Assembly: GCF_001509795.1 (NCBI RefSeq)
Contig: NZ_LLZN01000043.1
Coordinates: 1 to 64,000 of the forward strand
DNA: 64,000 nucleotides
Direction of reading: 5' to 3'
From: Streptomyces sp. NRRL WC-3605
Lineage (GTDB): Bacteria > Actinomycetota > Actinomycetes > Streptomycetales > Streptomycetaceae
Each line of letters starts with the position of its first letter. Position 1 is the first letter of the stretch. A program made the translations under genes and the position numbers. The notes under the pieces were generated by a model, which saw nothing but the letters and a program-made list of their open reading frames with translations, had not been told where the DNA came from and searched no databases. Below are positions 1 through 8,882 of this stretch, in pieces.

Positions 1-1455
1 CGGCGTGGACCCGCTGAGCTTGAAGAGCCAGTCGTCGTGGCCGGGTTGCCAGGCGAACTTCACGAATCCGGGCTTGGTCACGGCGCCCGCCCATGCGGCC
101 GGCGTCTGGTGCGAGACCAGGCCGGGTCCGGGGCCGAAGTCGGTGACGCCCGCGGCGTGCTCGAACAGCTCGTCCGTGGAGAGGGGGCGGACGGTGCGGC
201 CCTGCTCGTTCGCCCACAGGTGCAGGAGGTAGCTGATGGCGACCTCGGCGCGGGCCTCCGGCTCGTACTTCGGTTCGCCCGAGAACTTCGCTATCCGGTA
301 TTCCGGCGGGTAGCTCTGGTACGCCTCCAGTCGCTCCGCCAAGGCGATCTCCGCCCGGGCGGCGGCCCTGTCCCCCGCCACCTGGGCGAGGAAGGCGAGC
401 GGGATGACGTCTCGGCCGTAGAGATGCTCACGGTCGTTGACCATGGGCATGAGCGGCTCACCGGCGTCGCTCATCACGCCGAGGAGGGTGCTCCACAGCT
501 GGTCGGCGTTCGGCTGGTTGGTGAGCACCTGGGGCAGCGGTCGGCCTGCGGCGATGAAGTGGGCGGCGTTACGGCCCGAAGTGCGCCACAGTTCCTCCTG
601 GTAGTGGGGTCCGAACGAGCCGTGGTTCTCGACGATGAAGGTGTCGTACAGGTTGCGAGCGGTGTTGTCCGAGACGGGAGCCCCGTCCACGCGTGCCGGG
701 TTCGCCAAGTCGGCCTGGGGAAGTCCGGCCTCGTTGCGCGACCACGCGCCGAAGGCCGTGGCCCAGTCGGCGTGCCGTGGGTCGTCCACGGCCCAGGCCA
801 GTCCCGGGGCCAGGGACTGCGCGTAGACACCCATCTCCTCGAGCTTGGTGTCTCCTTCAAAGCCGCCGAGTAGGCCACGAGGGGTCCAACTGCCCGAGGC
901 CGGGTCGTTCCCCGTGCCCAACGCCGTTGTGTAAGCGGCCTGCTCACGGGCGATGGTGTCGACACGGGAGCGGGTGGTCTCGTCGAGGTCGTCCCAGAGC
1001 AGCCGCGCGGCGAGTACGAAGTACAGCTGGAACGTGGTGTCGAAGAACAGGGTCCGGCCCCATTGGGTGCCGCCCGTCAGTCTGTTGGACGCGGCGAAGT
1101 GCTTGATGGTCGCCAGCGTCCGAGCCTTGAGGACCTGCTTCTCCGTCCCCGCTCGGTCCTCGTCGTAGCTGCCGCGGGTGAGCAGGACCGCATGGCCGAG
1201 CACGACGGCGAAGCTGAAATCCTTGTCCGTGTAGTAGCCGCGGGCCGCGTCCCACTGTGTTTCGGTCCAACGGGTGTGGTTGAGCAGGACGCGGTGATAG
1301 ATGTCCGCCACCGGATCGGACGTTGTGTGGCTCTGCTGTTGTCCCTGGGCCTGAGCCGTGCCTGTGCCGACGGCGAGAGGCAGGGAGGCCAGCGCACCCG
1401 TGGCACCGAGGAGTTGGAGGAAGCGGCGGCGGTCCATCGGGGATCTCGGCAGCAC
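1..1455 (-). CDS. Tat-exported secreted protein, function unknown (3' end outside window)
   Basis: The frame stays open for 485 codons from the start to the window edge, so the C terminus is missing. A GTG at 1453-1455 has GAGAGG eight bases upstream and is the preferred start; an in-frame ATG at 1435-1437 is the alternative. The N terminus carries DRRRFLQLLGATG, then a hydrophobic stretch and an Ala-X-Ala site (TAQAQ), which fits a twin-arginine signal peptide. The mature part is rich in Trp, Tyr and His and looks helical, but I recognise no family or catalytic motif. A LacI-type operator just upstream suggests control by a sugar-responsive repressor, so an extracellular polysaccharide-related role is possible. 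That is inference only. Confidence 0.75.
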   Translation of the reverse strand, partial: MLPRSPMDRRRFLQLLGATGALASLPLAVGTGTAQAQGQQQSHTTSDPVADIYHRVLLNHTRWTETQWDAARGYYTDKDFSFAVVLGHAVLLTRGSYDEDRAGTEKQVLKARTLATIKHFAASNRLTGGTQWGRTLFFDTTFQLYFVLAARLLWDDLDETTRSRVDTIAREQAAYTTALGTGNDPASGSWTPRGLLGGFEGDTKLEEMGVYAQSLAPGLAWAVDDPRHADWATAFGAWSRNEAGLPQADLANPARVDGAPVSDNTARNLYDTFIVENHGSFGPHYQEELWRTSGRNAAHFIAAGRPLPQVLTNQPNADQLWSTLLGVMSDAGEPLMPMVNDREHLYGRDVIPLAFLAQVAGDRAAARAEIALAERLEAYQSYPPEYRIAKFSGEPKYEPEARAEVAISYLLHLWANEQGRTVRPLSTDELFEHAAGVTDFGPGPGLVSHQTPAAWAGAVTKPGFVKFAWQPGHDDWLFKLSGSTP

Positions 1456-1474
1456 GAGCGGCACCTCTCAGTCA

Positions 1475-1486
1475 GACAACGTTGTC
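1475..1486. promoter_or_regulatory. LacI-family-type operator palindrome
   Basis: GACAACGTTGTC is a perfect 12-base palindrome centred on CG. Read towards the gene it is TGACAACGTTGTCT, the form many actinobacterial LacI-family sugar repressors bind. It lies 20 bases before the GTG start of the secreted protein, where a bound repressor would block transcription. No LacI-family regulator is encoded in the window, so the protein would act from elsewhere. Confidence 0.6.
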
Positions 1487-1862
1487 AGGCAATGGCGTGA
1501 ATTCTTCGGTCCCTTGGTCGAAACGTCAATAGGTCAGGTGCGCGGGAGGGAAGCCAGGTGCGCTGCAGCGAAGCACGACCGAGGTTGCAGGCATGGACGT
1601 GCTTTGGACGACGACGGACCCGGAATCGCGACGGTTCTCCGCGATCGAGCGAAGGTCGGACGTCGGCGACTTGGCGGATCACTTCACCGCACTGCACTCG
1701 CCTGACTCGGTTCAGCGGCGACTGCGTCCTCGCCGTCGACCGTGCATGGGCCCTCATGCTCGACTTCGTCCAGACGGGAAGGGCCGGCGATATCGGCGAG
1801 TGGCGTGAGTTGTAGCCCGCCCCCTCGCGGCTCGTGCCTGCCGCACCCAACCGGTCTGGTGC
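1487..1862. other. Intergenic stretch with possible decayed small ORF
   Basis: No intact gene is supported here. Two overlapping plus-strand frames look partly protein-like: 1593-1725 (beginning MDVLWTTTDPESRRF) and the adjacent frame at about 1725-1815 (AVDRAWALMLDFVQTGRAG, then a stop at 1813-1815). A single frameshift could join them, so this may be a degraded small gene. The evidence is weak. Confidence 0.25.
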
Positions 1863-2459
1863 TCAGGCCCCAGGGTCCGGGGTGACGGCGCGGCGTACGC
1901 AGTCGCGGAGCAGGGCGCGTCGCTGGTCGTGCACGCTGGTGGGTTCCAGCGGGGAGGCGGCGTAGACGTTGCTCACCGGGGACCAGGCCATCGACATGGC
2001 GATGACCATGGCCATCACGTCGAACGGGTCTCCCTGTCTGATGCGCCCGGCGGCCTGGGCCTCGGCGATCGCGCGGAGTTTGTGGTCGTCGTAGCGGTCG
2101 TGGTCCGCCACGAGATGCCCGGTCGGGCGCCGCTCCAAGCGCGCCCAGGTCGCGAGCCGGATCAGGTCGGGACGACTGAGGTACTCGTCGTAGAGGCGTA
2201 CTGCCCAGTCGGCCAGGTCCGTGGCGTCGATGGGGACGACGTTGGTGATGCGCTCCAGTGAGGCGAAGAAGATCGCGTCGAAGAGCTGTTCCTTGTTGCC
2301 GAAGTAGCCATAGAGCTGCGCCTTGTTGGTGCGTGCGGCGGCGACGATCCGTTCGATGCGCGCACCGGCGATGCCGTACTCGGCGAACTCCTGTGTGGCG
2401 GCGTCGACGATCCGCTGGTAGGTCGCGGCACCGCGACTGCTCGATGGCTGGTCAGGCAT
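1863..2459 (-). CDS. TetR family transcriptional repressor
   Basis: A 198-residue protein, normal length for TetR. The N-terminal helix-turn-helix lies at about residues 13-59, including the recognition-helix region TNKAQLYGYFGNKEQLF, where the YGYFGNKEQLF pattern is characteristic. The C-terminal ligand domain is helical and gives no ligand clue. It is divergent from a zinc alcohol dehydrogenase. The 94-base spacer carries two related inverted repeats, so it probably represses itself and the dehydrogenase and responds to an alcohol or aldehyde-type effector (inference). Confidence 0.9.
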   Translation of the reverse strand: MPDQPSSSRGAATYQRIVDAATQEFAEYGIAGARIERIVAAARTNKAQLYGYFGNKEQLFDAIFFASLERITNVVPIDATDLADWAVRLYDEYLSRPDLIRLATWARLERRPTGHLVADHDRYDDHKLRAIAEAQAAGRIRQGDPFDVMAMVIAMSMAWSPVSNVYAASPLEPTSVHDQRRALLRDCVRRAVTPDPGA

Positions 2460-2471
2460 GCCTGGACTTTA

Positions 2472-2489
2472 ACAGACCGAATCGTCTGT
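2472..2489. promoter_or_regulatory. TetR operator, copy 1
   Basis: ACAGAC-CGAATC-GTCTGT is a perfect 6-base inverted repeat with a 6-base spacer. It lies 13 bases before the TetR start and shares AGACCGAA..GTCTGT with copy 2 at 2522-2539. Confidence 0.65.
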
Positions 2490-2521
2490 TTGCTTTTCGG
2501 TCCGCGCCCCTCTACGGTCAA

Positions 2522-2539
2522 ATAGACCGAACAGTCTGT
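2522..2539. promoter_or_regulatory. TetR operator, copy 2
   Basis: ATAGAC-CGAACA-GTCTGT repeats the architecture of copy 1, with one arm mismatch, 50 bases further on. It lies just before the AGGAG ribosome site of the alcohol dehydrogenase. Two spaced sites in a divergent promoter suggest cooperative repression of both genes. Confidence 0.65.
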
Positions 2540-2553
2540 CTTAGGAGTCAGAA

Positions 2554-3597
2554 ATGCGTTCCACGACTGGATGGCTGGCGGACAGCGCGACGCGGACTCT
2601 GCGCCGCACCGCACTGAAGCGCCGGGATCTACGCCCGGACGACATCGCGGTACGTGTCGACTACTGCGGTGTCTGCCACACAGACCTTCACGCACTCCGG
2701 GCCCATGAGAGCGACGCGACCGGGGTGCTCGTACCCGGGCATGAGTTCACGGGCGTGGTGACCGAGGTCGGCAGCGCGGTCCTCGGCTTCTCCCCGGGCG
2801 ACCCCGTGGCCGTCGGCAACATCGTCGACTCGTGCGGCAGGTGCCGCATGTGCCAGGCCGGCCAGGAGAACTTCTGCCACGAGTTCCCGACCCTGACCTA
2901 CGGCGGCACCGACCGTGAGGACGGGTCGACCACCCTGGGCGGGTACTCCCGCGAGTACGTCGTGAGCCATCGATTCGCCTACCAACTGCCTCCGCACCTC
3001 GACGCCGCCGCCACAGCCCCCCTGCTCTGCGCCGGCGTCACCGTCTGGGAACCGCTGCAGGCACTGGGAGTGGGCCCGGGCAGCACCGTCGCCGTGGCCG
3101 GGCTGGGCGGGCTGGGACACCTCGCGGTCAAGATGGCGGCCGGGCTCGGCGCCACGACCTCCGTCATCAGCCGGACTCCGGACAAGGCTGACGAAGCGCG
3201 TGGCCTCGGGGCGCAGGGATTCATCGTGTCGACCGACGCGAAGCAGATGAAGGCGGCCCGCGACCAGTTCGACGTGGTCATCGACACCGTCTCCGCCCCC
3301 CACGACGTGGCTCCGTACCTGCGTGTGGTCGCCATGGACGGCACGCTCAGCCATCTCGGCCACCTCGGACCGGTCACTGTGGAAACGATGGACCTGCTCG
3401 TCGGCCGCAAGAAGCTCAGCTCCGCCGGCAGCGGCGGCCGCCCGTCCACCGCTGCCATGCTGGACTTCTGCGCTGAGCGCGGTATCACCGCCGACATCGA
3501 GTTGCTGCCGTCGTCCCAGGTCAACAACGCTCTCGAACGTCTGGAGCGCAACGACGTCCGCTACCGCTTCGTGCTCGACATGTCCGACCTGGACTGA
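2554..3597 (+). CDS. Zinc-dependent alcohol dehydrogenase (cinnamyl-alcohol-dehydrogenase type)
   Basis: A 347-residue member of the medium-chain zinc alcohol dehydrogenases, oxidising alcohols or reducing aldehydes with NAD(P)(H) in the cytoplasm. Catalytic zinc ligands are visible in CGVCHTD (Cys38, with His42 next in the motif) and GHE (62-64). Structural zinc cysteines are at 94, 97, 100 and 108, and the nucleotide loop GLGGLGH is at 183-189. The pattern is closest to the YahK/CAD subgroup, usually NADP-dependent. The start is set by AGGAG at 2543-2547. It is divergent from, and probably repressed by, the TetR gene at 1863-2459. Substrate unknown. Confidence 0.9.
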   Translation: MRSTTGWLADSATRTLRRTALKRRDLRPDDIAVRVDYCGVCHTDLHALRAHESDATGVLVPGHEFTGVVTEVGSAVLGFSPGDPVAVGNIVDSCGRCRMCQAGQENFCHEFPTLTYGGTDREDGSTTLGGYSREYVVSHRFAYQLPPHLDAAATAPLLCAGVTVWEPLQALGVGPGSTVAVAGLGGLGHLAVKMAAGLGATTSVISRTPDKADEARGLGAQGFIVSTDAKQMKAARDQFDVVIDTVSAPHDVAPYLRVVAMDGTLSHLGHLGPVTVETMDLLVGRKKLSSAGSGGRPSTAAMLDFCAERGITADIELLPSSQVNNALERLERNDVRYRFVLDMSDLD

Positions 3598-3774
3598 CCA
3601 ACGGCCTCCCGCATCCGGCACACGCGATCGACGACGAACGCGCCGTCACGGTGATCGACCACCCTCAAAGCCTGTACCCCTCGGTCGCGCACGTCGCCGT
3701 GAGGTCGGTAACTGCGTTCTGTGGTGGGGCAGTTGGGGCAGTCGATGTCAGTCGGTCCTGGCATGATCGCGGTC

Positions 3775-4560
3775 ATGACCACTCCGATCGTGGATGAGTT
3801 CGTGCTGAGGACGGCCGGGAAGCATGGAGTTCCCAGCCCGGTGGCGCGGGAGTTGCTTGCCGAATCCCGGCCCTGTCTCCACCTGGTCACCTTCCAGGCC
3901 CTCACGCCCGCCCAGCAGCAGGAGACCCGCCCCGCCGCGCGCACGGGAGGCCTCCCCTGCCTGCCGGACGGCGTCGACTGGCCCGCTGGGCGCCAACCTC
4001 TGATACTGACCGTCGACTGCGCGGCGCTCCCTCGTGACGTCCTGGGCATCGAACTTCCCGCCGATGGAGCCCTGTTGTTCTTCAGCTCCATCGAGTACGA
4101 GCCGGAGGCGTCGGTGGTGCTGCACGTTCCCGCCGGCGTACGAACCACGCAACGCTCGGCGACGTACGAGCTCGACGGGGAGCCAGAGCAGGTCAGGGTC
4201 TATCAACCGGATGATCTGTATCCGGTACGGGGCCTGACCGTCTCACCCGACTGGCGCGACAGCCCGGCAACCAGCGCGTTCCTGGAGATGGGCGAGGACC
4301 GCGACGACACCCTGGACAACTTCGAGGACGCCGTGCGCGAGGCGGCAACTGGCGGCGCGTCACACGGAGTCGCCGTCCAGCTCGGAGGCTACTCGGCCCC
4401 CTGGCAGTCACCACCGGACGAAGGCGATCTCGTCCTCCTTGCCCAAGTACACGGACAGGCGATCGACCTCAACGTCTACACGCAGACCCTCGTCGTCGGT
4501 ACCCGCGAGGACATCGCCGCGCGCCGCTATGGAGCCTTGGCGTTCGAGCAACAGGTCTGA
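3775..4560 (+). CDS. DUF1963 (YwqG-like) protein
   Basis: A protein of about 261 residues resembling the DUF1963/YwqG family, whose molecular role is unknown. The family-like core is a stretch with TRPAARTGGLPCLPDGVDWP, followed by a region ending in an acidic segment and a YSAPWQSPPDEGDLVLLAQV block. These proteins are soluble and cytoplasmic, with no signal peptide here. I chose the ATG at 3775 because the protein-like sequence starts there; an in-frame start 54 bases upstream (3721) is possible. It stands alone between the dehydrogenase and a convergent flavoenzyme. Confidence 0.7.
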   Translation: MTTPIVDEFVLRTAGKHGVPSPVARELLAESRPCLHLVTFQALTPAQQQETRPAARTGGLPCLPDGVDWPAGRQPLILTVDCAALPRDVLGIELPADGALLFFSSIEYEPEASVVLHVPAGVRTTQRSATYELDGEPEQVRVYQPDDLYPVRGLTVSPDWRDSPATSAFLEMGEDRDDTLDNFEDAVREAATGGASHGVAVQLGGYSAPWQSPPDEGDLVLLAQVHGQAIDLNVYTQTLVVGTREDIAARRYGALAFEQQV

Positions 4561-4709
4561 AACGCCGACCAGTTCCACCTCACCCGCGTTGGCCTGTCCG
4601 CCTGGACCCGGCAGCGGCCGAGCGGCGAACTCTGCCACATGGCCACCATGGCGCCCTCAGCACCTGAGCTGTGTCGCCCCGGCTGAGCACGAGCCTGCGG
4701 CCCTCGTGG

Positions 4710-5810
4710 TCAGCTAGGCCGGCCGAGTGCCGCCGACGGCCGCAAATTCTCCTCGAGTCCTTCGGACATGGCCGCGCCGGCCAATGCCCGTCCCAGGCGA
4801 GGTGCCTGCTTGAACAGGTTGTGCCCGGCTGTGAAGAAGATCTTTTCGGCCTCCCAGACCGCCATGCCGTCTTCACTCCACGGCAGGCGTGTCACCCAGC
4901 AGTGCAGGTACTCGACGGGCTCGGGGTCGAGGCCGGGCAGTGCGCGGGAGACGTACGCGCGGGCGCGGTCGTTGAGCGCCACCAGTGCGTCGGGGTCCGC
5001 GAAGCTGCCGTCCTCCCGCACTTCGACCGTTTCGCTGAGGCCCACCGCATACCGGCTGTTGCCGGGGTAGGGGGCCGCGTAGACGCCGACCTCTCCGAAG
5101 TCGCCGCTGCTGTCCTGCAGGCAGGCGACCCGTTCCGGGGGCGCTCCCCTGACACGGAAGGTGAGGCGGACGTGGGCTGCCGGCCGTACGGGCAGCGAGA
5201 GCCCCACGTTGCGTGCCAGCCGCGCGCTGCTCAGGCCCGCGCACACCACAGCCGTCGCGTACTCCTGGCGGCCGGCCGCGCTGAGCACTTCCACCGTGCC
5301 GTGGCCCGTCGGATGCAGCGAGATGACCTCGTCGGTGACCACCGCGTCGCCCAGCGCGTCGGTCAGTCTCTCGATCGCGGCACGGGTGCGGATGGCGCCG
5401 CCGTTCTCATCGAGCATCGCGGGGCCGCTGTAGTCGGCGAGCAGCGGCATGTGGGTGTGAAGCTCGGCGCTGTCCACGGTGCGGGCCGGTATGCCGCCGG
5501 CCTCCCGCAGAATGCGGAGTCTCCCGGGTACGGGATCGCCCAGGGCGACCACTCCGTCCGGGGAGATCAGCTCGGTGCCCAGCCGGTCGGCCCACTCCTC
5601 CCAGATCGCGCGGCCCTGCCGGGTGAATTCGACCAGGCGGGCGTCGTCGTGGGCATGGCGGAAGATGCGGGACTGGCCACTGGACTGACCATGGCCGGGA
5701 ACGCCGCTTTCGTACACCCGCGCCCTCGTTCCACGTTCGGCCAGTGCGTAGGCGGTGCAGAGGCCGACGATGCCGGCTCCGACCACGGCCACCTCGGGAA
5801 CCCGGCCCAT
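4710..5810 (-). CDS. FAD-dependent amine oxidoreductase (monomeric sarcosine oxidase / N-methyltryptophan oxidase type)
   Basis: A 366-residue DAO-family flavoenzyme, the usual size for monomeric sarcosine oxidases. The N-terminal dinucleotide fold is VAVVGAGIVGLCTAYALAER. The motif SSGQSRIFRHAHDD matches the substrate-side loop of the MSOX group. Cys304 in HCWVTRLPWSEDG sits where the family attaches FAD covalently, and the C-terminal TAGHNLFKQAP segment is the FAD-binding end. It probably oxidises a secondary or N-methyl amino acid to imine plus hydrogen peroxide. The start is fixed by GAAAGAGG seven bases before ATG 5810. A 17-base palindrome lies in its leader. Confidence 0.85.
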   Translation of the reverse strand: MGRVPEVAVVGAGIVGLCTAYALAERGTRARVYESGVPGHGQSSGQSRIFRHAHDDARLVEFTRQGRAIWEEWADRLGTELISPDGVVALGDPVPGRLRILREAGGIPARTVDSAELHTHMPLLADYSGPAMLDENGGAIRTRAAIERLTDALGDAVVTDEVISLHPTGHGTVEVLSAAGRQEYATAVVCAGLSSARLARNVGLSLPVRPAAHVRLTFRVRGAPPERVACLQDSSGDFGEVGVYAAPYPGNSRYAVGLSETVEVREDGSFADPDALVALNDRARAYVSRALPGLDPEPVEYLHCWVTRLPWSEDGMAVWEAEKIFFTAGHNLFKQAPRLGRALAGAAMSEGLEENLRPSAALGRPS

Positions 5811-6208
5811 TCGATCGCCTCTTTCGCGTAGACGAGCCGTCCCCCTGCGGCGCAGGGGTCGTATGCATCTTCCGCCGCCGCGACCTGCTCGGTGACTGGA
5901 CCCGGTGGGCGGCTTTGTCGGCCTCTTCGTGACGCGAGGGCGGTGAAGTGTCTCCCCTCAGCCTCACACCGGTCCGAAATATGTTCAATCGGCCGCCAGG
6001 GAGGAGGCTGCCGAGCAGTACATCGGCCGTCCGGCGCTTCCGTGGCTGACCAGGCCGGCAGGCAGCACCGGGGGGCGCTCGGTCGAGGCGCCGACCGGAA
6101 GGACGAGGTGACGGCACCCGGAGCGCCGCGGGCAGGCGTGACAGGCCCGGTGAGCGAAGCGCGGTCGACACGTTGTCCATGTCCGCCGAAGACCCGGCCG
6201 TCGGGGTG
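5811..6208. other. Intergenic region upstream of the amine oxidase gene
   Basis: No gene is supported in this 398-base gap between the amine oxidase start and the end of the AraC gene. It holds the odd palindrome at 5842-5858 and a relatively AT-rich patch near 5975-5990, which could belong to the oxidase promoter. Confidence 0.4.
5842..5858. promoter_or_regulatory. Palindrome in the amine oxidase leader
   Basis: CCCCTGCG-G-CGCAGGGG is a perfect 8-base inverted repeat around a single G, 31 bases before the amine oxidase start codon. It could be a repressor site or a 5' leader hairpin. No regulator is obviously paired with it. Confidence 0.35.
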
Positions 6209-7186
6209 TCACTGCTCCTGGGCGTTCGCTCGGCGTGCTGTGCCGAAGCGTCGCTGGTAGGCGGAGGGGCTGAGGGACAATTTCCTCACGAAGACTCTCC
6301 GCATGCTCTCGTAATTCGGGAATCCGGCGAGCGATGCCGTCTGCGTCGCGGTATGCCCTTGGTCGAGCAGAGCTTTGGCCATGTCGAACCGGATCATTTC
6401 CACGTACCGGGCCGGTGTGGTGGACAGTTCGTCGTTGAAGAGCCGCGTGAGATGCCGGGGGCTCACATTGAGGTGCTTGGCGAGTTCGCCGAGTGAGTGG
6501 TTTCCTCCTGGATTCGCCGTGATCAAGTCGGTGACTCTCCGGAGGGCGGGAGACCGGGGCGGCGGTCCTTGCAGGGGGGCGGAGAACTGCGACTGGCCGC
6601 CCGAGCGCTGCAGGTAGACCACCAGAGCGCGGGCGACCTCGCGGGTCAGATCGGGGCCGTGATCCTCCTCGACGAGTGCCAGTGCCAGGTCGATGCCGGC
6701 GGTCACGCCTGCCGAGGTGTAGGTGGTGCCGTCACGGACGTAGATCGCGTCGGGTTCGACGCGGCTGGCGCGGCAGCGGGCGGCGAGCTCGTCCGCGACC
6801 TTCCAATGTGTGGTCGCGCGCTTGCCGTCCAGGAGGCCGGCGGCACCGAGGATGAAGGCCCCGGTGCAGATGGACGCCACCCGGCCGGCCCGATCGGCCA
6901 GGGCTCGCGTCGCCTCGATCAGATCACGGGGCACGGGTGTGCGTGGGAAGAGGTCTGCGCCGGCCACCAGGAACGTGTCGGGGGCGGACTCCGTGGCGGC
7001 GGCGTCGACCGCGATCCGGATCCCGATGGACGAGGTGACATCGGCACCGGTCGGCGACACCAGCACGGTCGTGTAGTCGGCACCGAGCCGGTTCGCCTCC
7101 CCGAACACCTCCGCCGGGCCGACGACGTCCAGGAGTTTCACCCCGTCGTAGACGAGGATCGCGACCCTATGTGTGACGGAGCCCAC
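6209..7186 (-). CDS. GlxA-type AraC regulator with DJ-1/PfpI-like sensor domain
   Basis: The protein has an N-terminal glutamine-amidotransferase-like (DJ-1/PfpI) domain beginning VAILVYDGVKLLDVVGPAEV, with the nucleophile-elbow-like stretch ASICTGAFILGAAG. A C-terminal AraC DNA-binding domain follows: HSLGELAKHLNVSPRHLTRL, then GFPNYESMRRVF. This is the FtrA/GlxA architecture. I prefer GTG 7184-7186 (325 residues). A start at 7300 would leave only 23 bases to the divergent gene at 7324 and no room for promoters; no strong ribosome site decides it. It probably activates the divergent HD-domain gene. Confidence 0.85.
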   Translation of the reverse strand: MGSVTHRVAILVYDGVKLLDVVGPAEVFGEANRLGADYTTVLVSPTGADVTSSIGIRIAVDAAATESAPDTFLVAGADLFPRTPVPRDLIEATRALADRAGRVASICTGAFILGAAGLLDGKRATTHWKVADELAARCRASRVEPDAIYVRDGTTYTSAGVTAGIDLALALVEEDHGPDLTREVARALVVYLQRSGGQSQFSAPLQGPPPRSPALRRVTDLITANPGGNHSLGELAKHLNVSPRHLTRLFNDELSTTPARYVEMIRFDMAKALLDQGHTATQTASLAGFPNYESMRRVFVRKLSLSPSAYQRRFGTARRANAQEQ

Positions 7187-7323
7187 GGCCCCACTGCCCG
7201 CCTGTCCGGATTCGAGTGACTCATGGCCGGACCGAGGGAGCGCCGGAGCCCGGGTGGTCGGCAGGGTGGAGGACGGACGCACGGTCCATTCGTAACACAC
7301 CGTTCTCGGAAGGAGCGAAGATC

Positions 7324-7962
7324 ATGAGCGAGATCATCGCGGGGGTGGAGATTCCTGAAACGGCGGCGGTCGCCGAGGCCACCCGTCTCATCCAGAAGAT
7401 GACCAGCCCTTTCATCTACCACCACTCCCGGCGGGTTTTCGCCTTCGGCGCGATACATGCTCAGAGGCTCGGCCTGGAGCCCGACCCGGAGCTTCTCTAC
7501 CTGTCCGCCATGTTTCACGACGCGGGTCTCTTGACGCCGTTCTCCGACGTCGAGCAGCGCTTCGAGGTCGACGGCGCCGACCACGCGCGTAAGTTCATGC
7601 TCGAAAACGGTTTCCCGGCCTCTTCCGCGGACGTCGTGTGGACGGCGATCGCGCTGCACACGACTCCGGGAATTCCCGGGCGGATGGGCCCGGAGATCGC
7701 TGTCACGAATCTGGGGGTTCTGACCGATGTGATCGGCCTGGGCGTGGACGATCTGGATCGCAGCCAGGTGGACGAGATCCACGCCGTCCATCCGCGAGGT
7801 GACTTCAAGAACGATTTCTTGCAGGCTTGCTACGAAGGACTCAAGCACCGCCCGGACACCACGAACGGAACCGTGAATTCGGATCTGCTGGAGCATTTCA
7901 TTCCCGGCTTCCAGCGGACGACCACGGTGGAACGCATCCTGGGCGCTCCGTGGCCGAGCTGA
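7324..7962 (+). CDS. HD-domain metal-dependent hydrolase (cyanamide-hydratase-like)
   Basis: A 212-residue protein with an HD-superfamily metal site: His33/His34 in YHHSRR, His-Asp 65-66 in FHDAG, a further His112 in ALHTTPG, and Asp residues around 135-145. This layout, including HTTPGIPGR, resembles cyanamide hydratase/DDI2-like proteins. Those act on small nitrile- or cyanamide-type molecules rather than nucleotides. GGAAGGAG nine bases before the ATG sets the start. It is divergent from a GlxA-type AraC gene. Members of this HD group are often annotated beside DJ-1/PfpI-type regulators in Streptomyces (recollection, not checked). Substrate unproven. Confidence 0.75.
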   Translation: MSEIIAGVEIPETAAVAEATRLIQKMTSPFIYHHSRRVFAFGAIHAQRLGLEPDPELLYLSAMFHDAGLLTPFSDVEQRFEVDGADHARKFMLENGFPASSADVVWTAIALHTTPGIPGRMGPEIAVTNLGVLTDVIGLGVDDLDRSQVDEIHAVHPRGDFKNDFLQACYEGLKHRPDTTNGTVNSDLLEHFIPGFQRTTTVERILGAPWPS

Positions 7963-8054
7963 TCAATGCACTGTAGAACGCGACGAGACACGTACTCGTC
8001 GCCCCGCTGGACTCCATGCTCACGCCTGGCCCGGGCAGGCGATAGACGCGGAAC

Positions 8055-8747
8055 TCACGACTCCTGAACCGCAGCGATCACACGGTCCACCACCTCGGTC
8101 AAGGGCTTGGAGGCGTCAATGATCGTAGCGCCGTGTCGCTCGTAGATCGTTCGCGTAAGAGGATTCCACTTCAGGGCCGCCGCGAGCTCTTCGGGATGGC
8201 GGCCGAACGAGTTCGTCGTGCGGGTCGCCAACCGGTGGCGGAGGGTCTCGTCGTCGATCACCAGGCACACGACGGCGTCGAAAAGATCGAGGACGTCCGC
8301 CTCGTTCTCCGCCGAGCCGCACAGGAACGCGACGCGGGACCGGGATTCCTCGGCGAGGGATTCCACCCGCTCGCGGACGATCTCCCACCCGTATCGATCG
8401 AGCCAGCCTTCGGGAACCGGGTACGGCGGGCCTGCCACGGCCTCGCCGTCACTCCGGTCGAACCAGCGACAGAAGCCGTCCTCATCGGCGTCGAGCGCGA
8501 CGTGGCCACGCTGTCGCAGCACTCCGCAGACCGTGGACTTGCCCGCCCCTGAATTGCCCGTCACCCACACCAACGTCACTCCGTCAGCGTAGACATGAGC
8601 GGACGCGACCGTGGGCTCATCGGGCGTGCGCCACGCACCGGCCGACACGTGGCGCCACGCATGGGCCGGAGACGGTGCCACGGCTTCCGCCAGGAATGAC
8701 GTGGCAGAAGCCAGGTCATCAAGTCTGGACCTCGCACACGCCGCCAA
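8055..8747 (-). CDS. P-loop kinase-like ATPase
   Basis: The segment VWVTGNSGAGKSTVCGVLRQRG is a Walker A nucleoside/shikimate-kinase-type P-loop. It is followed by an Asp-rich strand (ALDADEDGF) and a C-terminal part with RLATRTTNSFGRHPEELA. That resembles small AAA/adenylylsulfate-kinase-like proteins found in Streptomyces. The substrate cannot be named. The ATG at 8747 gives 230 residues, but the first 50 do not look conserved. Translation may begin nearer the P-loop, at a GTG about 8 residues before it, although no good ribosome site is visible there. Confidence 0.65.
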   Translation of the reverse strand: MAACARSRLDDLASATSFLAEAVAPSPAHAWRHVSAGAWRTPDEPTVASAHVYADGVTLVWVTGNSGAGKSTVCGVLRQRGHVALDADEDGFCRWFDRSDGEAVAGPPYPVPEGWLDRYGWEIVRERVESLAEESRSRVAFLCGSAENEADVLDLFDAVVCLVIDDETLRHRLATRTTNSFGRHPEELAAALKWNPLTRTIYERHGATIIDASKPLTEVVDRVIAAVQES

Positions 8748-8882
8748 GCGACATGTCCTGTTTGCGTACGTGCGAAATCGGGCAAAAGTTGCGCCGGTGG
8801 CGGCTTCCCGTGCGTAGGCGACTGGTACAGGCCGGACCCCACTCCCCCTGACCGCACATCACCAGAACCAGAGGCATGCGCG

